Positions 8,019 to 17,271 are shown, counted from the stretch's first letter. The stretch is 64,000 nucleotides of DNA from Clostridia bacterium (GCA_035561135.1 DATMYA010000055.1:16800-80799), one strand, 5' to 3'. Notes: a model not told the origin generated them from the sequence alone. Made by a program: numbers and translations.

Positions 8019-8786
8019 ATGATGCTGGATATCGACAAGGCAATCGCAGGCTTGGTGTTCGTTGGCGTTCGCGTCTCCGGCTTGCTGCTGTTCGCGCCTT
8101 TTCTGGGCAGCATGACGGTTCCGGCGCGCGTCAAGGCCAGCCTTGCGGTTGCGATCACCGCCTTGCTGTGGCCCGCGCAGATGGCGAATGTTGGGTCGCT
8201 CACGGCACTAGATGCAACGAAGCTGATTGGCAGTGAATTCGTCATTGGCTTGCTGATGGGTTTGTCGGTGGCCTTGATTTTCGACGCAGTTCAATTGTCG
8301 GGACAGGTATTGGGTCTACAGATGGGCTACTCGCTGGTCAACATCATGGATCCGCAGACACAGGTGGATACGCCTGTGCTGGCGCTCTTCCACCAGACGA
8401 TCGCAATGCTCATCTTTCTTCGGCTCGACGTTCACCACTGGATGTTGCGCGGCGTGGCACGCAGTTTCGGATACATGCCGGCGGGCAACGTGATGACGAA
8501 CGGCGCGGTAGCCGACGCTGCGCTACGTGCTGCCGGCGGCATTTGGCTCGCAGGTGTGCAGATTGCCGCACCAGCACTGGCGGCGACGATGTTGGCGGAT
8601 GTTGCGCTGGCATTTCTCGGCAAAGCATCGCCGCAATTGCCGGTGCTATTCATCGGTCTTTCCGTGAAGAACGTGCTTGGACTTGTGATGTTGATTTCCG
8701 CCATCAGCCTGTGGCCTGGACTGATGGAGCGCTACTTCAGCTCGGCTGTGGAAACGGGCGAACGACTGCTGCAACTTGCGCATTGA
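8019..8786 (+). CDS. fliR: Flagellar export gate protein FliR
   Basis: This 255-residue polytopic protein has FliR features: VRVSGLLLFAPFLGSMTVPARVKASLAVAITALLWP near the N-terminus, IGLLMGLSVALIFDAVQLSGQVLGLQMGYSLVNIMDPQ in the middle, and QLPVLFIGLSVKNVLGLVML near the C-terminus. It is the single-copy component that caps the export gate. The ATG at 8019 was chosen because it lies 4 bases after the fliQ stop; 8022 is an equally possible adjacent start. The longer upstream frame overlaps fliQ and was dismissed. Confidence 0.95.
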   Translation: MMLDIDKAIAGLVFVGVRVSGLLLFAPFLGSMTVPARVKASLAVAITALLWPAQMANVGSLTALDATKLIGSEFVIGLLMGLSVALIFDAVQLSGQVLGLQMGYSLVNIMDPQTQVDTPVLALFHQTIAMLIFLRLDVHHWMLRGVARSFGYMPAGNVMTNGAVADAALRAAGGIWLAGVQIAAPALAATMLADVALAFLGKASPQLPVLFIGLSVKNVLGLVMLISAISLWPGLMERYFSSAVETGERLLQLAH

Positions 8787-8795
8787 GGCGAACTG

Positions 8796-9857
8796 GTGGG
8801 CTCCGATAACAAGACCGAGCAACCGACACCACGGCGAAGAGACAAGGCACGTGAGCAAGGCCAGATTGCGCGAAGCCGCGAGCTGCCGGGAGCGCTCTCG
8901 GTGTTTGGCGCGCTCATGGTGCTGGCGTGGCAAGGCCCTTCCATGCTGATGCTGTGGCGCGATTTCTTCACGGCCAGCCTGCGTGCGGCCGAGGGCGACT
9001 TGCGAATTGAGAGTCCTCTTCTGCTCTGGAGCGTCGTTGCCGTTGGGCGATGGGTATTGCCGGCCGTTGCCGCTGCGTGGACTTTGGCAGTCGCGTCTTC
9101 GCTGGCGCAAGGCGGCTTAGTCTGGGCACCGGCTGCGCTCGCTTTCAAGCCTGAACGTCTGAGTCCGGCGAGCAAACTTGGGCAACTGTTCTCGACCCAG
9201 GCAGTAAGCGGCGTTTTGAAATCGCTGCTGCCCGCCGGTGCAGTTCTCTACCTTTCGTTGCAGGTATTGGAGCGCGAGTGGGTTCGGCTTGTGATGAGTG
9301 CAAACCTCCGAGCCACGGCCGTGCTGCCCATTGTTCTCGAATGCGCCTTTGAAATCGGGTGGAAGTGCGGGCTGGCCCTGCTGGCCTGGGCGGGTGCGGA
9401 CTACCTGCTGGTGCGACAGAAGTTGGAAGGTGAATTGAAGATGAGTCGCGAGGAAGTTCGCGAAGAGATGAAGCAGAGCGAAGGGAATCCTGCGGTCAAA
9501 GGACGCATACGGAGATTGCAGCGACAGGTGCAGCGTCGTCGCATGTTGCAGGACGTGGAGCGCGCGACCGTCGTGGTGGTGAACCCGACGCACTTCGCCA
9601 TCGCGCTCGAGTATCAGCCAGACATGGCGGCGCCGACTGTCATCGCCAAGGGCCGTAACCTGCTTGCAGAGCAGATCAAGCAGACGGCGCGCTGGCACAA
9701 CGTACCGATTGTGGAGAACCCTCCACTTGCCCATGCGCTCTATCGCGCCACGCAGGTCGGTCAGGCAATCCCCGCGAAACTCTACGCCGCAGTCGCTGAG
9801 ATTCTAGCGTTCGTCTACCGCGCAGAGGCGGCCGCTCGCGCCCGGGGGCGACGCTGA
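8796..9857 (+). CDS. flhB: Flagellar export switch protein FlhB
   Basis: This 353-residue protein has the N-terminal EQPTPRRRDKAREQGQIARSREL signature, four membrane helices and a cytoplasmic domain containing the autocleavage motif NPTH at residues 263-266. Cleavage there, together with FliK, switches export from rod/hook to filament substrates. The linker SREEVREEMKQSEGNPAVKGRIR is typical. GTG start at 8796, 9 bases after the fliR stop. The flhA ATG overlaps the stop. Confidence 0.97.
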   Translation: MGSDNKTEQPTPRRRDKAREQGQIARSRELPGALSVFGALMVLAWQGPSMLMLWRDFFTASLRAAEGDLRIESPLLLWSVVAVGRWVLPAVAAAWTLAVASSLAQGGLVWAPAALAFKPERLSPASKLGQLFSTQAVSGVLKSLLPAGAVLYLSLQVLEREWVRLVMSANLRATAVLPIVLECAFEIGWKCGLALLAWAGADYLLVRQKLEGELKMSREEVREEMKQSEGNPAVKGRIRRLQRQVQRRRMLQDVERATVVVVNPTHFAIALEYQPDMAAPTVIAKGRNLLAEQIKQTARWHNVPIVENPPLAHALYRATQVGQAIPAKLYAAVAEILAFVYRAEAAARARGRR

Positions 9858-11947
9858 TGGCAGCTAACCCCAGCACGCTTGCGGCGCTGCGAAACTCAGC
9901 TGCCGATTGGGTTCTTCCGGCAGCGGCGGTCAGCATCGTCTTCGTCATGCTGGTGCCATTGCCTGCCGTTGTGCTCGATCTTTTGTTGGCAGTCAGCATC
10001 ACGGCATCGGTCCTGGTATTGCTCGCAGCGGTGCACATCCTGCGTCCCGTGCAGTTTTCGGTGTTTCCGAGTCTGCTGTTGCTACTGACGCTCTTCAGGC
10101 TGTCTCTGAACTTGGCCAGCAGCCGGCGAATCCTTCTACACGGCAATGAGGGCGCGAGCGCTGCGGGAGACGTGATTGAGGCTTTCGGCCAATTCGTTGT
10201 CGGCGGCAATTACGTCGTCGGATTCGTTCTCTTCCTGGCGTTGATTGCGATCCAATACATGGTAGTGAGCCACGGCGCAGTGCGTACTGCCGAAGTGACG
10301 GCGCGCTTCACGCTCGATGCGCTGCCCGGCAAACAGATGGCGATTGATGCAGACCTGAATGCCGGGTTAATCGACGAAGTGCAGGCGCGTGTAAGGCGCG
10401 CTGACATTGCGCACGAAGCCGAGTTCTATGGCGCGATGGACGGTGCCGCGCGATTCAATCAGCGCGACTCGCTGGCCACTATCCTCATCACCGCGATCAA
10501 CATCATCGCCGGATTCCTCATCGGCGTCTTCCAGTTGGACATCCCGTTCCGCGAGGCGCTGAAGACCTACACCGTGCTGACGGTGGGAGATGGGCTTGTA
10601 ACCATGATCCCGTCGCTATTGGTCTCCGTCGGCGGCGGAATCGTAGTTACACGCGCGTCGTCGCGCAACAGCCTCGGCTCAGACATTGGTCAACAACTGT
10701 TCGGAAAGAGCGGACCTTTGTGGATCGCGGCCGTGGCGATGGTCGCGTTGGCTCTCGTACCCGGGCTGCCGAAGATTTCATTTCTTTCTATGGCCGCGTT
10801 GCTCGCCTACGGCGCACGGCGCGCAAGCAAGAAGGTTGACACGTATTCCGAAGGGGCAACGACGGATCCCGGCAAACCGGGCAAGCCGGGAGACCCGGCC
10901 GCGCAATCGCAGGAAGCTTTTGAATCGGTCATCACGCTGGACGAACTGAGTCTCGAAGTTGGTTACGGTCTGGTTCCACTTGTGGATCAAAAGCAGGGAG
11001 GACAGTTGCTCCAGCGCGTACGTGCGCTGCGCCGGCACCTCGCCACACAACTGGGGTTCATTGTTCCCGCCGTACACATTACCGACAACCTTCGATTGAA
11101 GGCGCGTGAGTACGTGATCTACCTCCGAGGGGTCGAAGTGGCTCGCTGGGAGATGCGCGAAGAGTGCTTGCTGGCGATAAGTTCCGACGTGACTCCTCCG
11201 AACCTGCAGGGCTTTGAAACGCGGGAGCCTGCCTTCGGTGTGGCCGCGAAGTGGATTGCGCCTGCACTGCACGACCAGGCATTGGCCGCAGGCTACGCCG
11301 TCGTCGACCAGACTTCCGTAATGGCGACGCATCTCGCCGAGGTCATCAAGCAACACGCGCACGAACTGCTGACGAGGCACGAGACGAAGCGGCTGCTTGA
11401 TCGGATGGGCGAAAGCCATCCCAAGCTACTTGACGAATTAGTGCCGAAGCTCATGACCCTTGGAGAAGTACAAAAGGTACTTCAACAATTGCTCCGCGAG
11501 CAGGTCTCCGTTCGCGATCTCGCGACGATTTTGGAATCGATGATTGATACCGCCTCTGTCAGCAAGCATCCGGTGGTGCTGGTTGAAACGGCGCGACAGG
11601 CCTTGGGGCGAGCCCTGGTGCGCCCACTTCTTTCAGAGGACGGCGGGCTCAGGGTCGTGACATTAGATGCACTCATCGAGGAAGAACTGAGTCGCGCCTT
11701 CAACCTGCAAGCGACAACAGTTCCTGCGACTGCATTGCAGCCATCCATCGTACGCCGCGTGCTGGACTCGTTGAAGGCTCTGGTTGGCGAGCAGGTCACA
11801 GTTGCAACGCCAGTATTGCTGTGCAGCACTCCCGCGCGCTTTCACCTGCGGCGACTGCTGGAACCGTTCTTGCCGAAAGTCGTCGTGCTGTCGCCAGGCG
11901 AGATTCCTCCGGCTATACAGGTTCAATCGATCGGGATGGTGCGTTAA
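9857..11947 (+). CDS. flhA: Flagellar export apparatus protein FlhA
   Basis: This 696-residue protein has eight or so N-terminal membrane helices with the FHIPEP-type signature (RLSLNLASSRRILLHG, FVVGGNYVVGFVLFLALIAIQYMV, AEVTARFTLDALPGKQMAIDADLNAG) and a long cytoplasmic domain forming the nonameric ring that receives chaperone-substrate complexes. Between the two halves is a Pro/Gly-rich linker (about residues 330-350, GKPGKPGDPAAQ). Length and order of motifs are complete. Confidence 0.97.
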   Translation: MAANPSTLAALRNSAADWVLPAAAVSIVFVMLVPLPAVVLDLLLAVSITASVLVLLAAVHILRPVQFSVFPSLLLLLTLFRLSLNLASSRRILLHGNEGASAAGDVIEAFGQFVVGGNYVVGFVLFLALIAIQYMVVSHGAVRTAEVTARFTLDALPGKQMAIDADLNAGLIDEVQARVRRADIAHEAEFYGAMDGAARFNQRDSLATILITAINIIAGFLIGVFQLDIPFREALKTYTVLTVGDGLVTMIPSLLVSVGGGIVVTRASSRNSLGSDIGQQLFGKSGPLWIAAVAMVALALVPGLPKISFLSMAALLAYGARRASKKVDTYSEGATTDPGKPGKPGDPAAQSQEAFESVITLDELSLEVGYGLVPLVDQKQGGQLLQRVRALRRHLATQLGFIVPAVHITDNLRLKAREYVIYLRGVEVARWEMREECLLAISSDVTPPNLQGFETREPAFGVAAKWIAPALHDQALAAGYAVVDQTSVMATHLAEVIKQHAHELLTRHETKRLLDRMGESHPKLLDELVPKLMTLGEVQKVLQQLLREQVSVRDLATILESMIDTASVSKHPVVLVETARQALGRALVRPLLSEDGGLRVVTLDALIEEELSRAFNLQATTVPATALQPSIVRRVLDSLKALVGEQVTVATPVLLCSTPARFHLRRLLEPFLPKVVVLSPGEIPPAIQVQSIGMVR

Positions 11948-11982
11948 CCGCAACAAGCTTTCTGCGAAGGGATAGCCGAAGT

Positions 11983-12795
11983 ATGAACTCAGTCCACGTT
12001 GCATACGAAGAAGTGCTCGACAGAGAGGAGCGCGACCGTCTGCTGATGGAGCAGTTGCCGCAGGTACGCTACATCGCTCGGCGAATCCATGACCGACTGC
12101 CGCAGCACGTTCTGCTGGAAGACCTGGTCCATGCCGGTGTGCTGGGGCTTATGGATGCGCTGCAGAAGTACGACCATCGCAAAAACGTGCAATTCAAGTC
12201 TTATGCCAAATTCCGCATACGAGGCGCGATTCTAGACAGCCTTCGTGAGTTGGACTGGAGCCCTCGCGATTTGCGCCGCAAGGCGCGCAGGCTGGAACAG
12301 GCCAATAGCAAGCTCGGAACGGAACTCGGGCGCTCCGCAAGCGAGATGGAATTGGCGGCGGAACTCGGCATGGACCTCGATGAATTCCAGCACATGTTAA
12401 CCGAGTTGGGAGGATTGGACCTCGGCAGCCTGCAGATCGAGTCGTCGCAAGATGGCCACGAAGAGGATCTCTGCGAATATCTGCCGGGTAATCCAGAGGA
12501 GAGTCCGTACTTTCTCTGCCTGCGCTCAGAGATGAAGGCGCTGCTCGCGACGTCGATTAGCGAGATGTCGGAGAAAGAGCAACAGGTGCTCTCGCTCTAC
12601 TACTACGAAGAACTCACGATGAAGGAAGTTGGGGCGGTCCTTGGCGTGGGTGAATCTCGTGTGTCACAAATCCACTCACTTGCGATGATTCGCCTGCGCT
12701 CGCGCCTACAGGAAATGCCCGGAACGCGTACCACTCCTGCGGCCCTGACCAAGGGAATGCAGTCGATCATGGGGGGCTCATGGAAAAGATCCTGA
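11983..12795 (+). CDS. fliA: Flagellar sigma factor 28 (FliA/WhiG type)
   Basis: This 270-residue sigma-70-family protein has region 2 (DLVHAGVLGLMDALQKYD and FKSYAKFRIRGAILDSLRELDWSPRDLRRKAR, the FliA/WhiG signature), region 3 and region 4 (LSEKEQQVLSLYYYEELTMKEVGAVLGVGESRVSQIH). It should direct RNA polymerase to late flagellar promoters; four matching sites are seen in the window (20055, 27057, 27160, 29103). The anti-sigma FlgM is encoded at 20129. ATG 11983 gives a normal length; upstream in-frame sequence overlaps flhA and is dismissed. The 3' end overlaps fliM by 16 bases. Confidence 0.95.
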   Translation: MNSVHVAYEEVLDREERDRLLMEQLPQVRYIARRIHDRLPQHVLLEDLVHAGVLGLMDALQKYDHRKNVQFKSYAKFRIRGAILDSLRELDWSPRDLRRKARRLEQANSKLGTELGRSASEMELAAELGMDLDEFQHMLTELGGLDLGSLQIESSQDGHEEDLCEYLPGNPEESPYFLCLRSEMKALLATSISEMSEKEQQVLSLYYYEELTMKEVGAVLGVGESRVSQIHSLAMIRLRSRLQEMPGTRTTPAALTKGMQSIMGGSWKRS

Positions 12796-13754
12796 ACCAG
12801 GAAGAAATCGACGCGATGTTCCGTGCCGCCCGTGGCGATGCTAGAACACCAGTGGTACACCCGGCGGACGTGGTAGCTTGCAACTTTCGTCAAGCAGGAC
12901 AGGTCGGCAAAGACCAGTTGCGGGCAATCAGCATGTTGCACGAGATTTTTGCACGGAACCTCACGCATTCGCTGGGCGCGTATTTACGCGTTGTGTTCGA
13001 GGTCACTCTAGTTTCAGTAGAACAACTGACATATCGCGAATTCCTGTCGTGCGTTGCGGAGATTGCGTACCTGGCGTCGTACCGATTGCCTTCTCTCAAT
13101 GCCACGGCAGCTTTGCAACTCGACCTCTCGCTCGCCTTCCCCATCATCGACCTTCTGCTCGGGGGCCAGGGAAAGCCCGAAGCGGTGCTGCGCGAGGTGA
13201 CTGAGATCGAAGAACAGATCATGGAAGGTGTCGTGAAGATCATTTGTCGCGAGTTGCAAACGGCGTGGCAGCCGCTGGGTCTGGACTTCGTCTTCGATCA
13301 GCGACAGCAAGCTACGCAGATGCAGCGCCTCATGCCGCCGGACGAGATGACCCTTTCGCTCAGCTTTGAGATCAAGATGCCGCAGGCGCGCGGCAGCTTG
13401 AATCTTGTCTTCCCCGCCGTAGTTTCGACTGCATTGCGCAAGTTGTCGCGCGACTGGGCATACCAGAAACCGAAGGGAACCGCCGAAGCAGCTCAGCAGC
13501 TACGTCGAACCATGCTTGGCTGCCCGTTCCCTGTACAACTCGGAATGGCGCAGATCCCCGTGAAACTCCGTGATGTGCTTTCGTTGAGGCCGGGGCAGGT
13601 GCTTCCTCTGAAACAGCGCGCCGATGAGCCTGCGCTGCTGATCGTAAGCGGCTGCAACACGTTCACTGCGAACGTCGTACGCAACGGACTGTGGCGCGCT
13701 GCGCAGATTCGCGAACGAATTCATAGCGCTGCTGAGCACAGGAAGGAAGTTTGA
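12780..13754 (+). CDS. fliM: Flagellar motor switch protein FliM
   Basis: This 324-residue C-ring protein has the CheY-binding N-terminal peptide (KILNQEEIDAMF), the CheC-like middle domain (LTYREFLSC, FPIIDLLLGG) and a C-terminal SpoA domain (IPVKLRDVLSLRPGQVLPL). It is the target of phosphorylated CheY and sets rotation direction. The N-terminal motif is intact, implying that CheY control exists although no che gene is in the window. It overlaps the fliA end by 16 bases; its stop overlaps the fliN start (TGATG). Confidence 0.96.
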   Translation: MEKILNQEEIDAMFRAARGDARTPVVHPADVVACNFRQAGQVGKDQLRAISMLHEIFARNLTHSLGAYLRVVFEVTLVSVEQLTYREFLSCVAEIAYLASYRLPSLNATAALQLDLSLAFPIIDLLLGGQGKPEAVLREVTEIEEQIMEGVVKIICRELQTAWQPLGLDFVFDQRQQATQMQRLMPPDEMTLSLSFEIKMPQARGSLNLVFPAVVSTALRKLSRDWAYQKPKGTAEAAQQLRRTMLGCPFPVQLGMAQIPVKLRDVLSLRPGQVLPLKQRADEPALLIVSGCNTFTANVVRNGLWRAAQIRERIHSAAEHRKEV

Positions 13755-14551
13755 TGCCGTCCGAGAATCGATTGGAGCTCAACGACTTTGTCCAAGCCTG
13801 GTGCGAGCAGATGGCGCTGGCTCTCTCCCAAGCCTCCGGTAAAACCTGGAATGCCGCTATGACCGACGATGGCGCGAACGCCAGCGACGCGGTTCACCTC
13901 TGCTTCTCGGTGTCGAAAAGCCTGCGCGGTGAAATGGCGATTCGACTCGCAACCGCCGATGCGGTCCAAATGGCGCGCCAGTTTACTGGTGCCGCGTATA
14001 GCGGCGAAGTTGTTCTGGGCGGCGATGATCGCGACGCATTCATTGAGCTACTTCGACAGGTTTCAGGGCTGGTTGCGTCGGTAATCAAGCCTCGCGCTGG
14101 CGAGGTGGAATTCAGCGGCGGGAACCTGCTCGCTATTGCCTGGCACCCGGTCTCGACGGTAACGATCGCGGTGGAATGCGGCGCCGAAAAGTTGCTGATC
14201 CATCTGCTACTGAGCGCGGAGCTGGCTGAATCTCTAAATCCGGCTCCAACGCCAGCAATGAACACCGCCACCCTGCGACAACTTGCGCGCGACGGTAATC
14301 TCGACCTGCTCATGGACGTGGAACTCGGGATGACGCTTCGTTTCGGCGAGCGTCGCATGTTGCTTCGCGAAATCCTCGATCTCAGCTCCGGAGCGGTAAT
14401 CGAACTGGACCGGCAGGTTCACGAAACCGTCGATCTGCTGCTGGACAACAGAGTCGTCGCGCGCGGCGAAGTCGTCATTGTGGACGGCAACTACGGGTTG
14501 CGAATCACGGAAGTCGCCTCAGCCGCGCAGCGAATCGAAACGATGCAATAG
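13754..14551 (+). CDS. fliN: FliN/FliY-like C-ring protein with extra N-terminal domain
   Basis: This 265-residue protein has a C-terminal FliN/SpoA domain (LDLLMDVELGMTLRFGERRMLLREILDLSSGAVIELD, then VDLLLDNRVVARGEVVIVDGNYGLRITEV) preceded by about 170 residues resembling the CheC/FliY-type alpha-beta middle domain (for example VAIRLATADAVQMARQFTG-like and AFIELLRQVSGLVASVIKP). ATG 13754 overlaps the fliM stop; a TTG one codon earlier is less likely. It probably forms the C-ring base with FliM. The GxxxELL-type phosphatase residues of CheC/FliY are not obvious, so no phosphatase role is claimed. A second short FliN is at 6314. Confidence 0.88.
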   Translation: MPSENRLELNDFVQAWCEQMALALSQASGKTWNAAMTDDGANASDAVHLCFSVSKSLRGEMAIRLATADAVQMARQFTGAAYSGEVVLGGDDRDAFIELLRQVSGLVASVIKPRAGEVEFSGGNLLAIAWHPVSTVTIAVECGAEKLLIHLLLSAELAESLNPAPTPAMNTATLRQLARDGNLDLLMDVELGMTLRFGERRMLLREILDLSSGAVIELDRQVHETVDLLLDNRVVARGEVVIVDGNYGLRITEVASAAQRIETMQ

Positions 14552-14562
14552 GAGTTCTGGAT

Positions 14563-15447
14563 ATGTTGGAAGCGATGACAATGCGTCAATGGTTACCTCA
14601 GTTGAAGCTGGACCTGAGTTCGTTCGTCCCGCGGTGCGGAAACGATGGATGCGCGAGTGATCATCCGATATGGAATGGGCTCACCCGGCGAGCAGAAGGG
14701 TTGAACGTACAAGGCTCATGGTACTGCTCGGAGGCGTGTGTAACGCAGACTCTTGAGAAGACCTTCCAGAGGCTGCTGCTTTCACCTGCCACTGCAATGA
14801 CGAAAGTTCGTCACCGCATGCCTCTTGGTCTGCTGCTGATGTCGCGCGGCGTGATCCAGCACGAGCAACTCAAGACAGCACTCGAACTTCAGCAACAGCA
14901 CGGAGGCCGAATCGGGGAGTGGCTGTGCAAGGTTGCAAATTTGACGCAGGAGCAGGTAGCAACCGCCGTTGGATTGCAGTGGGGATGCCCAGTATTTCCC
15001 GCCGCTTCGGCAGATGCCGAGTGCGCGCGTTCCGTTCCCTTCCACCTGCTGGAGACCTACGGCATGGTTCCCGTGCACTGGGTATCTTCTGCACGTGAGT
15101 TGTACGTAGGCTTCAACGTGAAGGTGGACTACACAGCACTGTACGCGATTGAGCAGATGTTGGACTGCCACACCGAACCCTGCGTGCTCGCCGACTCTGA
15201 ACTGAACGGTGCATTGCAGCGGGCGCGAGAAGCGTGCAACCAGCACGAGATTGTGATGGACGGACTCGACTCAGCCGAGGAGATGACTCGCATCGTCATC
15301 AGCTACGCGCACCAGGTCGGCGCAGCAAGCTTGCGCTTCGTCGAGTGCGGAACTTATATCTGGTTAAGACTGGCAAACACGAAGCACTCAACGGACCTGT
15401 TGTTTCGGCGCGAATGTTCTTCTTCCAACCGCGATCGCCGGGGATGA
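14563..15447 (+). CDS. MshEN-domain protein in flagellar operon (candidate c-di-GMP sensor)
   Basis: This 294-residue protein of unknown exact role starts 11 bases after fliN in the same direction. Residues about 25-70 hold two cysteine pairs (CGNDGC and YCSEAC), suggesting a zinc site. Residues about 85-150 hold two tandem 24-residue-like motifs, PLGLLLMSRGVIQHEQLKTA and RIGEWLCKVANLTQEQVATA, as in the MshEN/GspE N-terminal domain, which in MshE binds cyclic di-GMP. No GspE-type Walker ATPase domain follows. Inference: it may sense c-di-GMP for flagellar control. The C-terminus may be disturbed: the next frame (+1) stays open from 15368 to 15616. Alternative: a degenerate type II secretion ATPase fragment. 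Confidence 0.7.
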   Translation: MLEAMTMRQWLPQLKLDLSSFVPRCGNDGCASDHPIWNGLTRRAEGLNVQGSWYCSEACVTQTLEKTFQRLLLSPATAMTKVRHRMPLGLLLMSRGVIQHEQLKTALELQQQHGGRIGEWLCKVANLTQEQVATAVGLQWGCPVFPAASADAECARSVPFHLLETYGMVPVHWVSSARELYVGFNVKVDYTALYAIEQMLDCHTEPCVLADSELNGALQRAREACNQHEIVMDGLDSAEEMTRIVISYAHQVGAASLRFVECGTYIWLRLANTKHSTDLLFRRECSSSNRDRRG

Positions 15448-15721
15448 CTGCCAACTGCACTCACTCCTCGACGGCAGCAACCAAGTGGCACTCGACTTCG
15501 GGGACTCCGCTATCACAATTGCATTGGAATTGCACAGCTATACAAACCATAAGGACGCCTGTGCAAGCTTGCATCAACGTGCCGCCTGCATGGGCGCCTC
15601 CTTCATTAACGCTTTTTAACTTTTGCGCGCCGCTCCGCACCAATCTTCAATCACTTGCAAACCCCGTGGCAGTTGCGATTGGGCACTGACGTGCTCTTAA
15701 GACCGTGAAGGATTCGAGTCT
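15448..15721. other. Spacer between MshEN protein and flgF
   Basis: There are 274 bases without an assigned gene. A frame without a start codon is open up to a TAA at 15617-15619 and might be the shifted 3' end of the preceding gene. Near 15679-15694 the sequence TTGGGCACTGACGTGCT has the GG-N10-GC spacing of a sigma-54 promoter, but the flanking bases are a poor match. AAGGA about 10 bases before the flgF ATG serves as its ribosome site. Confidence 0.4.
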
Positions 15722-16459
15722 ATGGACAGCGGCTATTACGCGGCATGTACGGGCCTGATCGCCCGAACCGAAGCACTTGAGATTGCGGCCAACAACCTCG
15801 CGAATGCGAATACAAGCGGCTTCCGCGCTAAACACGAAACCTTCCATTCGCTGCTCGCGCAAAGCACGGGCACGCGGCTGACCGACATCAACCGCGCGGT
15901 GAACGACTACGGCGTGCTAGGCAGCGCGCGCGTGGATTTGTCGCAAGGAAATTTGGAACGCACCGGAAACGTGCTTGATCTCGCCATCGAGGGTCGCGGT
16001 TTCTTTGCCGTGCAAACGGCAGGGGGTACACGCTACACGCGGGACGGAAGCTTTCAGCAAACACGCGACGGTTACCTGGTCACGAACGGTGGAGATCGCG
16101 TTCTCGGCGAGAACGGCGCAGCTATACGGATGCTGGACGGAACGGCCGACATCAGCGGCGAAGGAACGATATCCGTCAGCGGCGCACTGGCGGGCAAGTT
16201 GAAGATTGTCGAGTTTGTACCGGGCACGCAGCTTGAGAGCGTTGGCGACTCGTACTACTCGGCACCGTCGAACTCGGTAGTGGCTCCATCTGCCTCGCGC
16301 GTGAGACAGGGAATGGTCGAAGGCTCGAATGTGAATCCGGTGGCTAGCGCCGTCGGCCTAATCGCATTGCAACGCCACGCCGAAATGTTGCAGCGCGCGC
16401 TCTCCACGTTTCACTCAGAGTTCAACCGGATTGCAGCCGAGGAGCTACCACGCGTTTAG
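15722..16459 (+). CDS. flgF: Flagellar proximal rod protein FlgF
   Basis: This 245-residue rod protein has an N-terminus containing TEALEIAANNLANANTSGFR (flagellar basal-body rod signature), the core LAIEGRGFFAVQTAGGTRYTRDGSF, and the C-terminal VEGSNVNPVASAVGLIALQR motif. It is shorter than the downstream FlgG and lacks the distal-rod insertion, so FlgF is preferred. It heads flgF-flgG-flgA-flgH-flgI-flgJ. Confidence 0.92.
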   Translation: MDSGYYAACTGLIARTEALEIAANNLANANTSGFRAKHETFHSLLAQSTGTRLTDINRAVNDYGVLGSARVDLSQGNLERTGNVLDLAIEGRGFFAVQTAGGTRYTRDGSFQQTRDGYLVTNGGDRVLGENGAAIRMLDGTADISGEGTISVSGALAGKLKIVEFVPGTQLESVGDSYYSAPSNSVVAPSASRVRQGMVEGSNVNPVASAVGLIALQRHAEMLQRALSTFHSEFNRIAAEELPRV

Positions 16460-16475
16460 CGCGTGAGGAGATCTC

Positions 16476-17267
16476 ATGTTTCGCGCACTTTATACAGCGG
16501 CCAGCGGAATGGTGGCGCAGCAGCTCAATCTCGACAACATTGCCAACAATCTCTCGAACGCCAGCACTGCCGGATTCCGCCGCCGCCGGCTACAGTTCCA
16601 GGATTTGATGTACCAGAACATGGTGATGCCCGGATCGGCCGCAACTCAGCAAACAACCGTCGCGGCCGGACTGCAGATCGGTCTCGGAACCAGGGCCATC
16701 GCTTCCGAGATGATCCAAACTCAAGGCGATTTCAACACGACGAATAACCCGTTCGACCTCACGATCAAGGGCCAAGGATTTTTTCAGGTTCGCTTAACAA
16801 ATGGCGAAGTGGGCTATACACGCTCGGGGACATTTCATCCGGACGCGCAAGGAAACATCGTGACGGCCGACGGTGATCCGCTCGACCCGGCAATCACAAT
16901 TCCGCCGGACGCCTTGTCTGTAACCATCGGCGCGGATGGCACGGTGACGGTAACGCAGCCGGGCCAGAGCGCAGCGCAGCAGGTTGGCAATATTCAACTG
17001 GCGATGTTCACAAATCCCGGCGGCTTGAATAGCGTTGGTAAAAATCTCTTTATGCCGACGAGCGCATCGGGCGACGCGATTATAGGCACGCCCGGCGGTT
17101 CCGAAGGGTTAGGAAGCATCGAGCAATTCGTGCTGGAGCAGTCAAACGTCAACGTCGTCGAAGAGTTCATCGCCATGATCCTGGCACAACGCTCCTACGA
17201 AGCGAATTCGCGAGTCGTGCGCGCCGCCGATGAAATGTTCCAGCAGCTCAATTCGCTTGGTCGGTAA
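16476..17267 (+). CDS. flgG: Flagellar distal rod protein FlgG
   Basis: This 263-residue protein starts MFRALYTAASGMVAQQLNLD, a near-canonical FlgG start, followed by NIANNLSNASTAGFRRRRLQFQDLMYQ (the distal-rod-specific segment), the core LTIKGQGFFQV, and the C-terminus LEQSNVNVVEEFIAMILAQR. It forms the drive shaft through the P and L rings encoded immediately downstream. It begins 16 bases after the flgF stop. Confidence 0.96.
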   Translation: MFRALYTAASGMVAQQLNLDNIANNLSNASTAGFRRRRLQFQDLMYQNMVMPGSAATQQTTVAAGLQIGLGTRAIASEMIQTQGDFNTTNNPFDLTIKGQGFFQVRLTNGEVGYTRSGTFHPDAQGNIVTADGDPLDPAITIPPDALSVTIGADGTVTVTQPGQSAAQQVGNIQLAMFTNPGGLNSVGKNLFMPTSASGDAIIGTPGGSEGLGSIEQFVLEQSNVNVVEEFIAMILAQRSYEANSRVVRAADEMFQQLNSLGR

Positions 17268-17271
17268 CCCG

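Noticed and set aside
15679..15694. Possible sigma-54 promoter before flgF
   Set aside because: Only the GG and GC pairs match; surrounding bases are poor, and such spacing occurs often by chance.
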